From CAWJEL01 sp964647255 (GTDB lineage: Bacteria > Chloroflexota > Anaerolineae > CG2-30-64-16), in NCBI GenBank assembly GCA_964647255.1, contig CAZYGI010000037.1, forward strand, positions 1-35,871: a DNA stretch of 35,871 nt, written 5' to 3'. Positions within the stretch are counted from its first letter, which is position 1, and each line of letters starts with the position of its first letter. Below, piece after piece: positions 24,312 to 31,742 of this stretch. The translations under genes and the position numbers were made by a program. The notes beneath the pieces are model-generated. The model searched no databases, was not told the origin of the DNA, and saw nothing but the letters and a program-made list of their open reading frames with translations.

Positions 24312-25468
24312 TCTTCCCCGCAACCCGCCTGGCGCTTTCCGGCGAGCGCTTCACCGTGCACTATCGCCTCGTCGCCGGTGATGAGGCGTCGGCAAGGACG
24401 GTCGCCCTCGGCATCTGCCTGGAGCAGACGGTCGAAACGTCCGACGAACTGCTGGCCGACGACGACATCCGCGGCCACGTGGTCGGCCGCATCGAGATGC
24501 TGGCCGCCGCGGGGCCGGGCCGCTACGACGCCGCGATCAGCTACGCCGTCGAGTGCGCGGCCGGCGAGCTGACGCAGCTTCTCAACGTGATCTTCGGCAA
24601 CACCGCCATGCAGCCGGGGATCAGAGTCCTGCGTCTCGATCTGCCGGAGAGCATCTTAAGGCAATTCCGGGGGCCGCGCTTCGGCCGCGCGGGGATTCGG
24701 GCGCTGCTCGACGTCGCCGACCGGCCTCTGCTCGGCACGGCGCTCAAGCCGATGGGGCTGTCCGCCGCCGATCTGGCCGACCTGGCGTACCAACTGGCGC
24801 TGGGCGGCGTGGACATCATCAAAGAAGACCACGGCCTGACCGACCAGCCGTTTGCGCCGTTCGACGAACGTGTGCCCCGCTGCGCCGAGGCCGTCGCACT
24901 GGCCAACCGGCAAACCGGCTATCGCTGTCTCTACGTGCCCAACATCACCGCGCCGGCTCACCAGCTCCGCGCGCGCGCCCGGCAGGCGAAAGACGCTGGC
25001 GCGGGCGGTGTCATGGTGGCTCCAGGATTGGTCGGCTGGGACGCGCTGCGCCTCCTGGCCGAGGACGATACGCTGGCCCTGCCGATTCTGAGTCACCCGG
25101 CCTGGCTGGGGACCTTCGCCATCAGCCCGGAACAAGGAATTGCGCATCACGTCATCTATGGTCAGTTGCCGCGGCTGGCCGGCGCCGATGCCACGATCTT
25201 CGTGAACTATGGCGGCCGCTTTGCCTTCAGTCCGGACGATTGTCGCGGCATCGTTGAGGCGACCGGGGAGCCGATGGGTCAACTCAAGCCTAGCTTTCCG
25301 ATCCCGGCCGGTGGCATGACACTGAGCCGGCTGTCCGAAATGACTGAGTTTTATAGCCGAGAGGCCATTTTTCTGATCGCCGGTGGGCTGTACAGCCACG
25401 GCCCGGACCTGGTGGCGACCGGCCGCGAGTTTCGCCGGCTGGCGGAACAGATAAGGGGGCAACTGTGA
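24308..25468 (+). CDS. RuBisCO-like protein (form IV)
   Basis: A 386-residue homologue of the RuBisCO large subunit that is very unlikely to fix CO2. By eye alignment to spinach numbering, Lys175 (K147 in LGTALKPMG), the carbamylated Lys201 (K172), Asp203 (D174) and His294 (H263) are kept. Lys177 is Met149, Glu204 is His175 (IIKEDHGLTDQPF), His327 is Asn300, and loop-6 Lys334 is missing from YGGRFAFS. The K-(D/E)-D-H-G-L wording is, as far as I recall, typical of non-photosynthetic form IV proteins. Some of these decarboxylate phosphorylated 3-oxo-isoapionate; others work in methionine salvage. The start is GTG 24308 overlapping the kinase stop. It overlaps the TIM-barrel gene by GTGA. The exact reaction is unknown. 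Confidence 0.88.
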   Translation: MIFPATRLALSGERFTVHYRLVAGDEASARTVALGICLEQTVETSDELLADDDIRGHVVGRIEMLAAAGPGRYDAAISYAVECAAGELTQLLNVIFGNTAMQPGIRVLRLDLPESILRQFRGPRFGRAGIRALLDVADRPLLGTALKPMGLSAADLADLAYQLALGGVDIIKEDHGLTDQPFAPFDERVPRCAEAVALANRQTGYRCLYVPNITAPAHQLRARARQAKDAGAGGVMVAPGLVGWDALRLLAEDDTLALPILSHPAWLGTFAISPEQGIAHHVIYGQLPRLAGADATIFVNYGGRFAFSPDDCRGIVEATGEPMGQLKPSFPIPAGGMTLSRLSEMTEFYSREAIFLIAGGLYSHGPDLVATGREFRRLAEQIRGQL

Positions 25469-26451
25469 AGCAAGACAAATACTCCGTCATCATCAGCAAC
25501 TTCGGCAATCGGTCGGACCGGTTCCTCTCCGGCTACGGCGAGGACCGCACGTTCGCGCAGTTGTGCGATTCAGCGGTGGGGGTGCCCGGTCTCAGCGGCG
25601 TGGAGATCGTCGGCACCTGGCACATCACCACGCGCAACGTGCGCGAGGTGAAGACCCAGCTCGAGGATCACAACCTCAAGCTCGTCTCGATCATCCCCGA
25701 CCATTTTGCGACCCAGATCTACGGGCGGGGCGCGTTCACCGCCAAGGATGCGCACGTCCGGGCGCAGGCCGTGGCCGATACGCGGGCGATGATGGATATC
25801 GCGGCCGAGCTGGGGTGTTCCTTGATCAACATCTGGAACGGCCAGGATGGCTACGACTACCCGTTCCAGGCGGATTATCTTCAGGAACGCGATTGGCTGG
25901 TCGAGGGACTCCGGGAGTGCGCACAGTATCGGAACGATATCAAGGTCTCGTTGGAGTACAAGATCAAGGAGCCGCGCAACCGCAGCTACATCGGCACCGC
26001 GGCCGGCGCGCTGCTCATCGCTCAGGAGATTGGGCTGCCAAACGTGGGGGTGACCATTGATGTCGGCCATGCCCTGGGCGCGTATGAGGATGTCGGCGAA
26101 TCCATCGCGATCCTGGCGCGGGCCGGCAACAAGCTATTTCACATGCACTTCAACGACAACTATCGGCTCTGGGACGATGACATGATTGTGGGATCGGTCC
26201 ATACCATCGAGTACCTGGAACTGCTCTACTGGCTGGATCGAGTCGGCTACGATGGGTATCTGTCGCTGGACCAATACCCCTACCGTGAGGAGCCCGAGGC
26301 GGCTATCACCGAGAGCGTATTGTGGCTGCAGGCGATGCGCACCCTGGTGGACCGCATGGGCCATGACCGCATCGGCGAGATGCTCCGCATCGGTGATGCA
26401 GCGCGGGCGCAGCGCCTCATCCGGCAGGCGATAATGAACGAAACCGCGTGA
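25465..26451 (+). CDS. Xylose-isomerase-like TIM-barrel sugar isomerase/epimerase
   Basis: A 328-residue metal-dependent TIM barrel of the AP-endonuclease-2/xylose isomerase superfamily, expected to interconvert aldose and ketose or epimerise a ketose. Probable metal ligands are Glu164 (SLEYKIKEPRN), Asp199 and His202 (TIDVGHAL), His228 (MHFND) and Asp269 (LSLDQYPYRE). INIWNGQDGYDYPFQADY resembles the WxGxxGY(D/E)xPxQ stretch of xylose isomerases. GTG 25465 overlaps the RLP stop by 4 nt and is preceded by AAGGGGG. A hairpin spans its stop. As last gene of the trio it probably prepares the substrate for, or processes the product of, the FGGY kinase and RLP. Confidence 0.85.
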   Translation: MKQDKYSVIISNFGNRSDRFLSGYGEDRTFAQLCDSAVGVPGLSGVEIVGTWHITTRNVREVKTQLEDHNLKLVSIIPDHFATQIYGRGAFTAKDAHVRAQAVADTRAMMDIAAELGCSLINIWNGQDGYDYPFQADYLQERDWLVEGLRECAQYRNDIKVSLEYKIKEPRNRSYIGTAAGALLIAQEIGLPNVGVTIDVGHALGAYEDVGESIAILARAGNKLFHMHFNDNYRLWDDDMIVGSVHTIEYLELLYWLDRVGYDGYLSLDQYPYREEPEAAITESVLWLQAMRTLVDRMGHDRIGEMLRIGDAARAQRLIRQAIMNETA

Positions 26452-26467
26452 GGCCGGGCTCACGCGG
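26444..26467 (+). terminator. Hairpin at end of sugar island
   Basis: CCGCGTGAG and CTCACGCGG are perfect 9-bp arms around GCCGGG. The TGA stop of the TIM-barrel gene lies in the stem. No T tract follows, so the strength as an intrinsic terminator is uncertain. The next genes are on the opposite strand. Confidence 0.5.
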
Positions 26468-26489
26468 GGTGCTTCATACATGCCGGCGG

Positions 26490-26610
26490 GGCCGCTTCTG
26501 AGTTGCAGCAGCAGCCCCGCGGCGCAGATTGCCCGGGCTTTGACGCCGCCTGCGACCGCGATCACCGTTGGAATCCGCCGGATAGCCTCTGCGTCCAGGC
26601 AGAGATTCAC
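26490..26610 (-). pseudogene. C-terminal relic of a SorC-type sugar-binding regulator
   Basis: Read on the minus strand, this stretch gives LDAEAIRRIPTVIAVAGGVK followed by ARAICAA. This is the C-terminal signature of SorC/DeoR-type sugar-binding regulators (normally IPTVIAVAGG, then KAxAILAALRGG and a VTDEATA tail). After CAA the match degrades (GLLLQLRSGPAG), and the closing VTDEATA part is gone. No helix-turn-helix or remaining domain exists upstream, where the E2 gene ends at 26612. It is probably the remains of a second regulator of the adjacent sugar genes. Confidence 0.55.
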
Positions 26611-26611
26611 A

Positions 26612-27964
26612 CTACCCCAACAGCAACCCCGGATGCTCCAACGCCCGCTGGATCAACGCCAGGAAGCGCGCGGCGGACGCGCCGTCGAGGACGCGGTGAT
26701 CCGCGGTCAGAGCCAGGGCGGCCATCTGGCGCACCTCGACGCGGTCATCGTCGGCCACCACCGCGCGCTTCGCCACGCGCCCCACGGCCAGGATGGCGGC
26801 CTGCGGCGGGTTCAGGATCGCCGAGAAGCGGTCGGTGCCGAACATTCCCAGGTTCGAGATCGTGAACGTGCCGCCTTGCAGATCCTCCAGTTTCAAGCGG
26901 TTCTCGCGCGCCCGCGTTGTCAAGTCGGCCAGCCGGGCCGCGATGTCCTTCAGCCCCAGGCGGTCCGCGTTGTGCACCACCGGGACGATCAGGCCGTCCT
27001 CAAGCGCGGTCGCCACGCCGATGTTGACGTCCTCCCATTCCACAAGCTGATCCGCCTCGAACATGGCGTTGGCGGCCGGAAACTGCGCCAGCGCCCAGGC
27101 GCACGCCTTCACCAGCAGCGCGGTCAGCGTGACCCTGGGTCCCTGGCCGACGCCCTCCCGAAAATCGTGCACGACTGCCATCGCCCGGCCCATGTCCGCA
27201 TCCACCTCCACCGTGAACTGCGGCGCTTCGCGCACGCTGGCCGTCATCCGCTCGGCGATGGTGTGGCGGATGTTGGTCAGCGGGACGGTGCGGCGCACGG
27301 CGGGCGCATAGCCGACCGCTGATCGCTGATCGCTGATCGCAGCCGGTGCTTCGGAGGCTTTGGCGGCCGCGGCCGCCTGCTCCACATCCGGCGACTGAAT
27401 GCGGCCATCGGGGCCGCTGCCCGACACCGCGGCCAGGTCCACGCCCAGCTCACGCGCCAACCGGCGCGCGGCCGGGACGGCCTGAATCTTGTTATCCGCC
27501 GACGCCGCCGCGGCCTGCGCCGCGAGCTGCGCCTGGACGTCCTCGCGCATGATCCGGCCGCCGGGGCCTGTCGCAGGGATAGCGCGCAGATCGAGCCCGT
27601 GCTCGGCCGCCATGCGCTCGGCGATCGGCGTGGCGCGGACAGGCGCCGCGCTTTCCGGCGCGGCAGAGGCTGAGATCGGTGCAGACGCAGGAACAGCTGG
27701 CGCCGCGGCCGGCGACCACGTCTCACCCGGCTTCAAAATGTACGCGATAGGCTGGCCGACCGGCACGACCTGGCCCGGATCGGCGCAGATGCCGACCAGG
27801 ATGCCATCGGCGCGCGCTTCCACTTCGATGTTGGTCTTGTCCGTTTCGATCTCCAGGAGCGGCTCGCCCTTCTCCACGGTTGCGCCCTCGGCCTTCAACC
27901 AGTGCGCGACCTTGCCGGTCTCCTGGGACATTTCGTATTTCGGCATGATGACGGGTGTGGGCAT
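26612..27964 (-). CDS. Dihydrolipoamide acyltransferase (E2) of 2-oxoacid/acetoin dehydrogenase
   Basis: The 450-residue core subunit that transfers the acyl group from lipoate to CoA. Residues 2-78 form one lipoyl domain with the modified lysine Lys43 in EIETDKTNIEVEA. Two peripheral-subunit-binding domains follow, ATPIAERMAAEHGLDL...GRIMREDV and AVPAARRLARELGVDL...GRIQSPDV, where one is usual. The catalytic domain starts near RRTVPLTNIRHTIAERM and ends with TADHRVLDGA (His423, Asp427). The linker before the catalytic domain is encoded by a 7-bp tandem repeat. It is transcribed after the fused E1 gene with 138 nt between. No dihydrolipoamide dehydrogenase (E3) is in the window. Confidence 0.93.
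   Translation of the reverse strand: MPTPVIMPKYEMSQETGKVAHWLKAEGATVEKGEPLLEIETDKTNIEVEARADGILVGICADPGQVVPVGQPIAYILKPGETWSPAAAPAVPASAPISASAAPESAAPVRATPIAERMAAEHGLDLRAIPATGPGGRIMREDVQAQLAAQAAAASADNKIQAVPAARRLARELGVDLAAVSGSGPDGRIQSPDVEQAAAAAKASEAPAAISDQRSAVGYAPAVRRTVPLTNIRHTIAERMTASVREAPQFTVEVDADMGRAMAVVHDFREGVGQGPRVTLTALLVKACAWALAQFPAANAMFEADQLVEWEDVNIGVATALEDGLIVPVVHNADRLGLKDIAARLADLTTRARENRLKLEDLQGGTFTISNLGMFGTDRFSAILNPPQAAILAVGRVAKRAVVADDDRVEVRQMAALALTADHRVLDGASAARFLALIQRALEHPGLLLG
27314..27341. repeat. Four 7-bp tandem units in E2 linker
   Basis: GACCGCT GATCGCT GATCGCT GATCGCA, in frame within the E2 gene, codes for AISDQRSAV in the flexible linker between the second binding domain and the catalytic domain. 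It belongs to the same class of heptad arrays seen at 26-75, 483-567 and 27981-28008. Confidence 0.75.
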
Positions 27965-27980
27965 GATGTGTCTTCTCGGC

Positions 27981-28008
27981 GTATGGCTTATGGCTGACGG
28001 CGTATTCC
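27981..28008. repeat. Heptad array between E1 and E2 genes
   Basis: GTATGGC TTATGGC TGACGGC GTATTCC are four degenerate 7-bp units in the 138-nt gap between E1 and E2. TGACGG and CCGTCA (27995-28012) can also form a small hairpin. I see no gene in this gap. Confidence 0.55.
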
Positions 28009-28102
28009 GTCACTTGGCCGGCTTTAGGATGTCTTTCTGGCAAGGTTCGCAGAAGCGCGAGCGCGGAAAACCGACCGCGGCATCCGCGATACAAATTACC
28101 GA

Positions 28103-30232
28103 CTATATCACCTTGTTCACCAACTTGCGCGCGGCCTCGACGATCGTTTCCACCTGCGGCACCGCGGCTTTTTCGAGCTTCGGATTGTACGGGATCGGCA
28201 CGTCTGCGCCGCCGAGGCGCACGATCGGGGCTTCCAGGTAGGCGAAGGCGGGGCTTTCAGCGATCATCGCCGCGATCTCGCCGCCGAAGCCACCGATCAG
28301 CGGCGCCTCGTGCACCACCAGCAGCCGCCCCGTCTTCTTCACCGATGCAATGATCGTCGGGGCGTCGTAGGGCTTCAGCGAGCGCAGATCAATGACTTCG
28401 AGGTCAAGCCCCTCCTGCGCCAGCCTTTCGGCGGCTTCCAGCGACCGGGGCACCATGATAGAGGTGGCGACGATGGTCGCGTCCTTGCCGGCGCGCCGGA
28501 TGACGGCGCGGCTCAGCGGCACGATGTAGGGTGCTTCCGGGACGGGGCCTTTGGTCTTGTACAGCAGCTTGTTCTCGACAAACATCACCGGGTTGTTGTC
28601 GGCGATGGCGGCGAGCAACAGGCCTTTGGCGTCGTAGGGCGTGCTCGGCGCCACCACCTTCAGGCCGGGCACATTGACCAGCCACGATTCCAGGCTCTCC
28701 GAGTGCTGCGCGGCCGCGCCCGTGCCCGAGCCGGCGGGCAGGCGCAGCACCATCGGCACCTGAGCCTTGCCGCCGAACATGTAGCGAATCTTGGCGCCCT
28801 GGAGCACGAGCTGTTCCATCGCCAGGGTGAGGAAGTCCATGAACTGCATCTCAGCGATGGGCCGCATCCCGGTGACGGCGGAACCGATCGCCGCGCCCGC
28901 AATGGCGGCCTCGGTGACCGGCGTGTCTCGCACCCGCTCCGGCCCAAACTCGTCAATCAGCCCCTGGGTAACGCCAAAGGCGCCGCCGTAGACGCCGATG
29001 TCCTCCCCGATGAGATACGCGTTACGGTCGTAGGCCAACGCCAACGCCATCGCCTCGCGCAGCGCCTCCGAGTAGGAAAGCTGGCGCTGGCCCGGCTCGG
29101 GGTTAATCGGGGTGGCCGGCCCGAACTTCTCCCGGATCCAGGCCGGCAACTCATGCTCCGGATCGGCCAGAACCTCCGGCTCCTCGGAGTACACATCGTC
29201 GGTCAGATGGGCGACCGCCGGCTCGGGGCTGGCGTCGCCGAACGCGATGGCGTCCTCGATCGCCGCGTCGGCTTTAGCCACGAGCGCTCCGGCTTCGGCC
29301 TCGGTCAGGTGGCCCTGCTCGATCAGCCATTTCTGGAAGAGGAGGATCGGGTCGCGCTGCCGCCAGCGCTTGACCTCATCCGGTGTGCGATAGAGTTGCT
29401 TGTCGTTCTTAGAATGCCCCAGATAGCGGTACGTCACCACATCCAACAGCACCGGCCCGGCGCCCGCGCGGGCGTGCGCGACGGCCTGCTGCACCGCCCG
29501 GTAGACCGCCAGCACATCCATCCCGTCCACCACCTGGCCGGGGATGCCGTAGCCCACCGCACGGTCGGCGATATGCGCCGCCGACACCCCGCGGCCGACC
29601 GGCATGGACATGGCGTACTGGTTGTTCTCGCAGACGTATACGACCGGCAGCTTCCAGACCGCCGCCATGTTGAGGCTCTCGTGGAACGCGCCCTCATTGG
29701 ACGCGCCGTCCCCGAAGAAGCAGACCACCACCTGGTCGCCGCCCCTCATCTTAACGCTGAGGCCCGCACCGACCGACAGCGGCAGCCCGCCGCCCACCAC
29801 GCCGTTTGCGCCCAAGCTGCCCAGGCTCAAATCCGCCATGTGCATCGAGCCGCCGCGGCCGCGACACACGCCGGTCTCTTTTGCCAGCAGCTCGGCCATC
29901 ATCGTGCGAACATCCTGGCCTTTGCCGATGGCGTGGCCATGGCCGCGATGCGTGGAGACAACGAGATCATCGGGCCGCAGGGCCGCGGTCGCGCCGATCG
30001 CCACGGCCTCCTCGCCGACGTAAGGATGCATCGTGCCATGGACTTTACCGTGCGCGTACTGCTCCAACGCAGCCTCCTCAAAGGCCCGCGTCAGGAGCAT
30101 CTTGTACTGCATGTCAATCAAGGTTGGGGTAGAGGGAGTGTGGGCCAGCGCGGCGGCCGCGCCGGCTTCTAAGGTGTGAAACATGGATGTCGCCTGTCCG
30201 TCGTATCTGAGTTGGAACGACCCGTTTTGCAT
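28103..30232 (-). CDS. 2-oxoacid/acetoin dehydrogenase E1, fused alpha-beta
   Basis: A thiamine-diphosphate enzyme of 709 residues that decarboxylates a 2-oxo acid (pyruvate or branched-chain) or cleaves acetoin and loads the acyl group onto E2 lipoate. The alpha half has GTMHPYVGEEAVAIG, GRGGSMHMADLSLGSLGAN and the ThDP motif GDGASNEGAFHESLN ending in CENN. The beta half starts near residue 385 (LSYSEALREAMALAL), with GEDIGVYGGAFGVTQGL and RVRDTPVTEAAIAGAAIG. In most bacteria these are two genes. The alpha part reads closest to AcoA/pyruvate types. ATG 30232 overlaps the dioxygenase stop as TGATG; ATG 30184 is an alternative start. E2 follows on the same strand. Confidence 0.92.
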   Translation of the reverse strand: MQNGSFQLRYDGQATSMFHTLEAGAAAALAHTPSTPTLIDMQYKMLLTRAFEEAALEQYAHGKVHGTMHPYVGEEAVAIGATAALRPDDLVVSTHRGHGHAIGKGQDVRTMMAELLAKETGVCRGRGGSMHMADLSLGSLGANGVVGGGLPLSVGAGLSVKMRGGDQVVVCFFGDGASNEGAFHESLNMAAVWKLPVVYVCENNQYAMSMPVGRGVSAAHIADRAVGYGIPGQVVDGMDVLAVYRAVQQAVAHARAGAGPVLLDVVTYRYLGHSKNDKQLYRTPDEVKRWRQRDPILLFQKWLIEQGHLTEAEAGALVAKADAAIEDAIAFGDASPEPAVAHLTDDVYSEEPEVLADPEHELPAWIREKFGPATPINPEPGQRQLSYSEALREAMALALAYDRNAYLIGEDIGVYGGAFGVTQGLIDEFGPERVRDTPVTEAAIAGAAIGSAVTGMRPIAEMQFMDFLTLAMEQLVLQGAKIRYMFGGKAQVPMVLRLPAGSGTGAAAQHSESLESWLVNVPGLKVVAPSTPYDAKGLLLAAIADNNPVMFVENKLLYKTKGPVPEAPYIVPLSRAVIRRAGKDATIVATSIMVPRSLEAAERLAQEGLDLEVIDLRSLKPYDAPTIIASVKKTGRLLVVHEAPLIGGFGGEIAAMIAESPAFAYLEAPIVRLGGADVPIPYNPKLEKAAVPQVETIVEAARKLVNKVI

Positions 30233-31038
30233 CACCACAGGAATGCGACCGCGCGCTTGCCCAGGATGCGGTCATCGAAGACCACGGTGGCCGGCTTGTC
30301 CGCCAGGCCCGCGCAGACATGCAGCGGCAGCAGATGCTCCTCGCGCGGGTGGCAGTAGCGGGCGGCGGGCGCTTGCACCCACTCAAGCAGATAGCGCTCC
30401 CGCTCAGCCTGTGTGTGCGGCCCGGCGCAGACGTCAATCAGCCAGTCCTGAAACGCATCGTTGGCTGCATCCGGCGCGTCCGGCCCTTCCCAGGAGAAGG
30501 CGCGCAGGTTGTGAAAGGAGAAGCCCGAGCCGACCACCAGGATGTTCTCCGCCAGGAGTTCGCGCAGCGCCTGGCCCAGGGCGATGTGCACGGCCGGGTC
30601 AAGACCCCGCACAAGGGACAGTTGCAGCGAGGGGATGTCGGCCTGCGGATACATGAGCTTGAGCGGGATGAACAGGCCGTGATCGAACCCGCGCCGGACA
30701 TCAAGCTGCGCCGGGATGCCGGCGCGGTTCAGCAGGCCGGCGATCCGGTTCGCCAGCTCCGGGTTGCCGGGCGCGGGATAGGTGATCCGATAGGCCGCGT
30801 CCGGGAATCCGTAGTAGTCATAGAGCATCGAGGGATTCGGCGCCGCTTGCAGCGTGGCCGAGCGCTCCTCCCAATGCGCACTGATCACGAGGACCGCGTC
30901 CGGCTTCCTCAGCCGCGCCGGAAGCTGACGCATGAAATCCACCATCGCCTGGTGCTGAGCATCGCCGAGGATGGGCAACGGCCCCCCGCCGTGAGAAAAG
31001 TAGACGATTTGCGCCTGAGAACCGCTCTGATTCGACAC
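30232..31038 (-). CDS. DODA-type extradiol dioxygenase family protein
   Basis: A protein of the class III (LigB/YgiD/DODA) metal-dependent dioxygenase family, about 268 residues, typical length. Probable metal ligands are the histidines in FSHGGGPLP, ISAHWEE and YCHPREEHLLPLHV; FDHGLFIPLKLMYPQADIP is the conserved core. Members open catechol-type rings, but many are uncharacterised. The start is GTG 31038 or GTG 31044. GGGAGG stands 9 nt before the first and only 3 nt before the second, so 31038 is preferred. The stop overlaps the E1 start (TGATG). A link to acetoin or pyruvate dehydrogenase would make sense if ring cleavage yields an oxo acid, but this is inference. Confidence 0.85.
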   Translation of the reverse strand: MSNQSGSQAQIVYFSHGGGPLPILGDAQHQAMVDFMRQLPARLRKPDAVLVISAHWEERSATLQAAPNPSMLYDYYGFPDAAYRITYPAPGNPELANRIAGLLNRAGIPAQLDVRRGFDHGLFIPLKLMYPQADIPSLQLSLVRGLDPAVHIALGQALRELLAENILVVGSGFSFHNLRAFSWEGPDAPDAANDAFQDWLIDVCAGPHTQAERERYLLEWVQAPAARYCHPREEHLLPLHVCAGLADKPATVVFDDRILGKRAVAFLW

Positions 31039-31068
31039 ACGCACCTCCCGAAGATGACCGATCTGTGT

Positions 31069-31647
31069 TCAGTCTTGACCACCCTTGCGGCCGGCAAACA
31101 CGACCGCTTCGGCCGTGGCGGTGGCGTTCTTGCGGCCGGGGTAGCTCACCCAGGCCATTGCGACATTGAGCTCGGTGATGATGTCGGCCGCTTCGATCCG
31201 TCTTCCGTCGTCGAGGTCGAGCGCCTCGGTCGTGTGCGCATCCTCGACCAGCGTCAGATCGTAGCCGCGCTCCAGCGCGCCGTAGGCCGTGGCGCGGATG
31301 CACCAGTTGGTCGCCGCGCCGGCCAGTGTAATGTGGGTCGCGCCCAGCCTGGCGAGTTCCGACTCAAGCGCCGTCTGCTCGAACGCTGAGTTGAAGCGCT
31401 TGTGAATCCGCAGCTCACCCTCGGCCGGCGCCAGCTCCGGCGCCCATTCCCACGCCGGGCTCCCGTAGACCAGGCCCTCGTCCGAATGCTGCACCCAGAT
31501 CACAGGCACTCCCTGGCTACGGGCCCGCTCGACCGCACGCGCCACGTTCTTGACGACCCGCGCGGCGTCCCATGCACCGTTGATCACGCCGACCTGCATG
31601 TCAACGACCAACAGGACGCCCCGATTCCCCTCCCGCACCGTTGCCAT
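31069..31647 (-). CDS. Isochorismatase-family cysteine hydrolase
   Basis: A 192-residue hydrolase of the isochorismatase/nicotinamidase superfamily. The catalytic triad is Asp16 (LLVVDMQVGVI), Lys83 (IHKRFNSAFE) and Cys116 (AATNWCIRATA), with the cis-peptide region LAGAATNWC. These enzymes hydrolyse amides, N-carbamoyl compounds or vinyl ethers; the substrate cannot be read here. AGGAGGT 8 nt before ATG 31647 favours this start over one 21 nt upstream. It lies 30 nt ahead of the dioxygenase gene, suggesting one transcript with that gene, E1 and E2. Confidence 0.88.
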   Translation of the reverse strand: MATVREGNRGVLLVVDMQVGVINGAWDAARVVKNVARAVERARSQGVPVIWVQHSDEGLVYGSPAWEWAPELAPAEGELRIHKRFNSAFEQTALESELARLGATHITLAGAATNWCIRATAYGALERGYDLTLVEDAHTTEALDLDDGRRIEAADIITELNVAMAWVSYPGRKNATATAEAVVFAGRKGGQD

Positions 31648-31670
31648 AGCGATGACCTCCTGGCGCAAAT

Positions 31671-31699
31671 AGCATAATTCAGTCCAAGCGTCGCGTTAA
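31671..31699 (-). promoter_or_regulatory. Candidate promoter of the hydrolase-dioxygenase-E1-E2 run
   Basis: On the minus strand TTAACG (-35, 31699-31694) and TATGCT (-10, 31676-31671) are spaced by 17 bp, each four of six matches to consensus. Transcription would start near 31664, about 17 nt before the hydrolase ATG. Confidence 0.35.
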
Positions 31700-31742
31700 C
31701 CTCTGAAAACAAACTGGAGCGCCGCGTCGCCTGCGACCCATA

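Noticed and set aside
24308..25468. Genuine RuBisCO large subunit
   Set aside because: Several catalytic positions (K177, E204, H327, K334) are not conserved, and no phosphoribulokinase or small subunit is near.
24308..25468. MtnW (diketo-methylthiopentyl-1-phosphate enolase) because MtnK and MtnA are near
   Set aside because: The active-site wording KEDHGL differs from the KDDE of MtnW, and mtnB, mtnX and mtnD are absent; kept only as an alternative.
26480..27322. Plus-strand frame of 280 codons opposite E2
   Set aside because: Antisense to the E2 catalytic domain; it also hides the SorC relic, which is readable only on the minus strand.
28310..30172. Plus-strand frame of 620 codons opposite E1
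   Set aside because: Shadow of the E1 gene, rich in His/Arg/Gly without domains.
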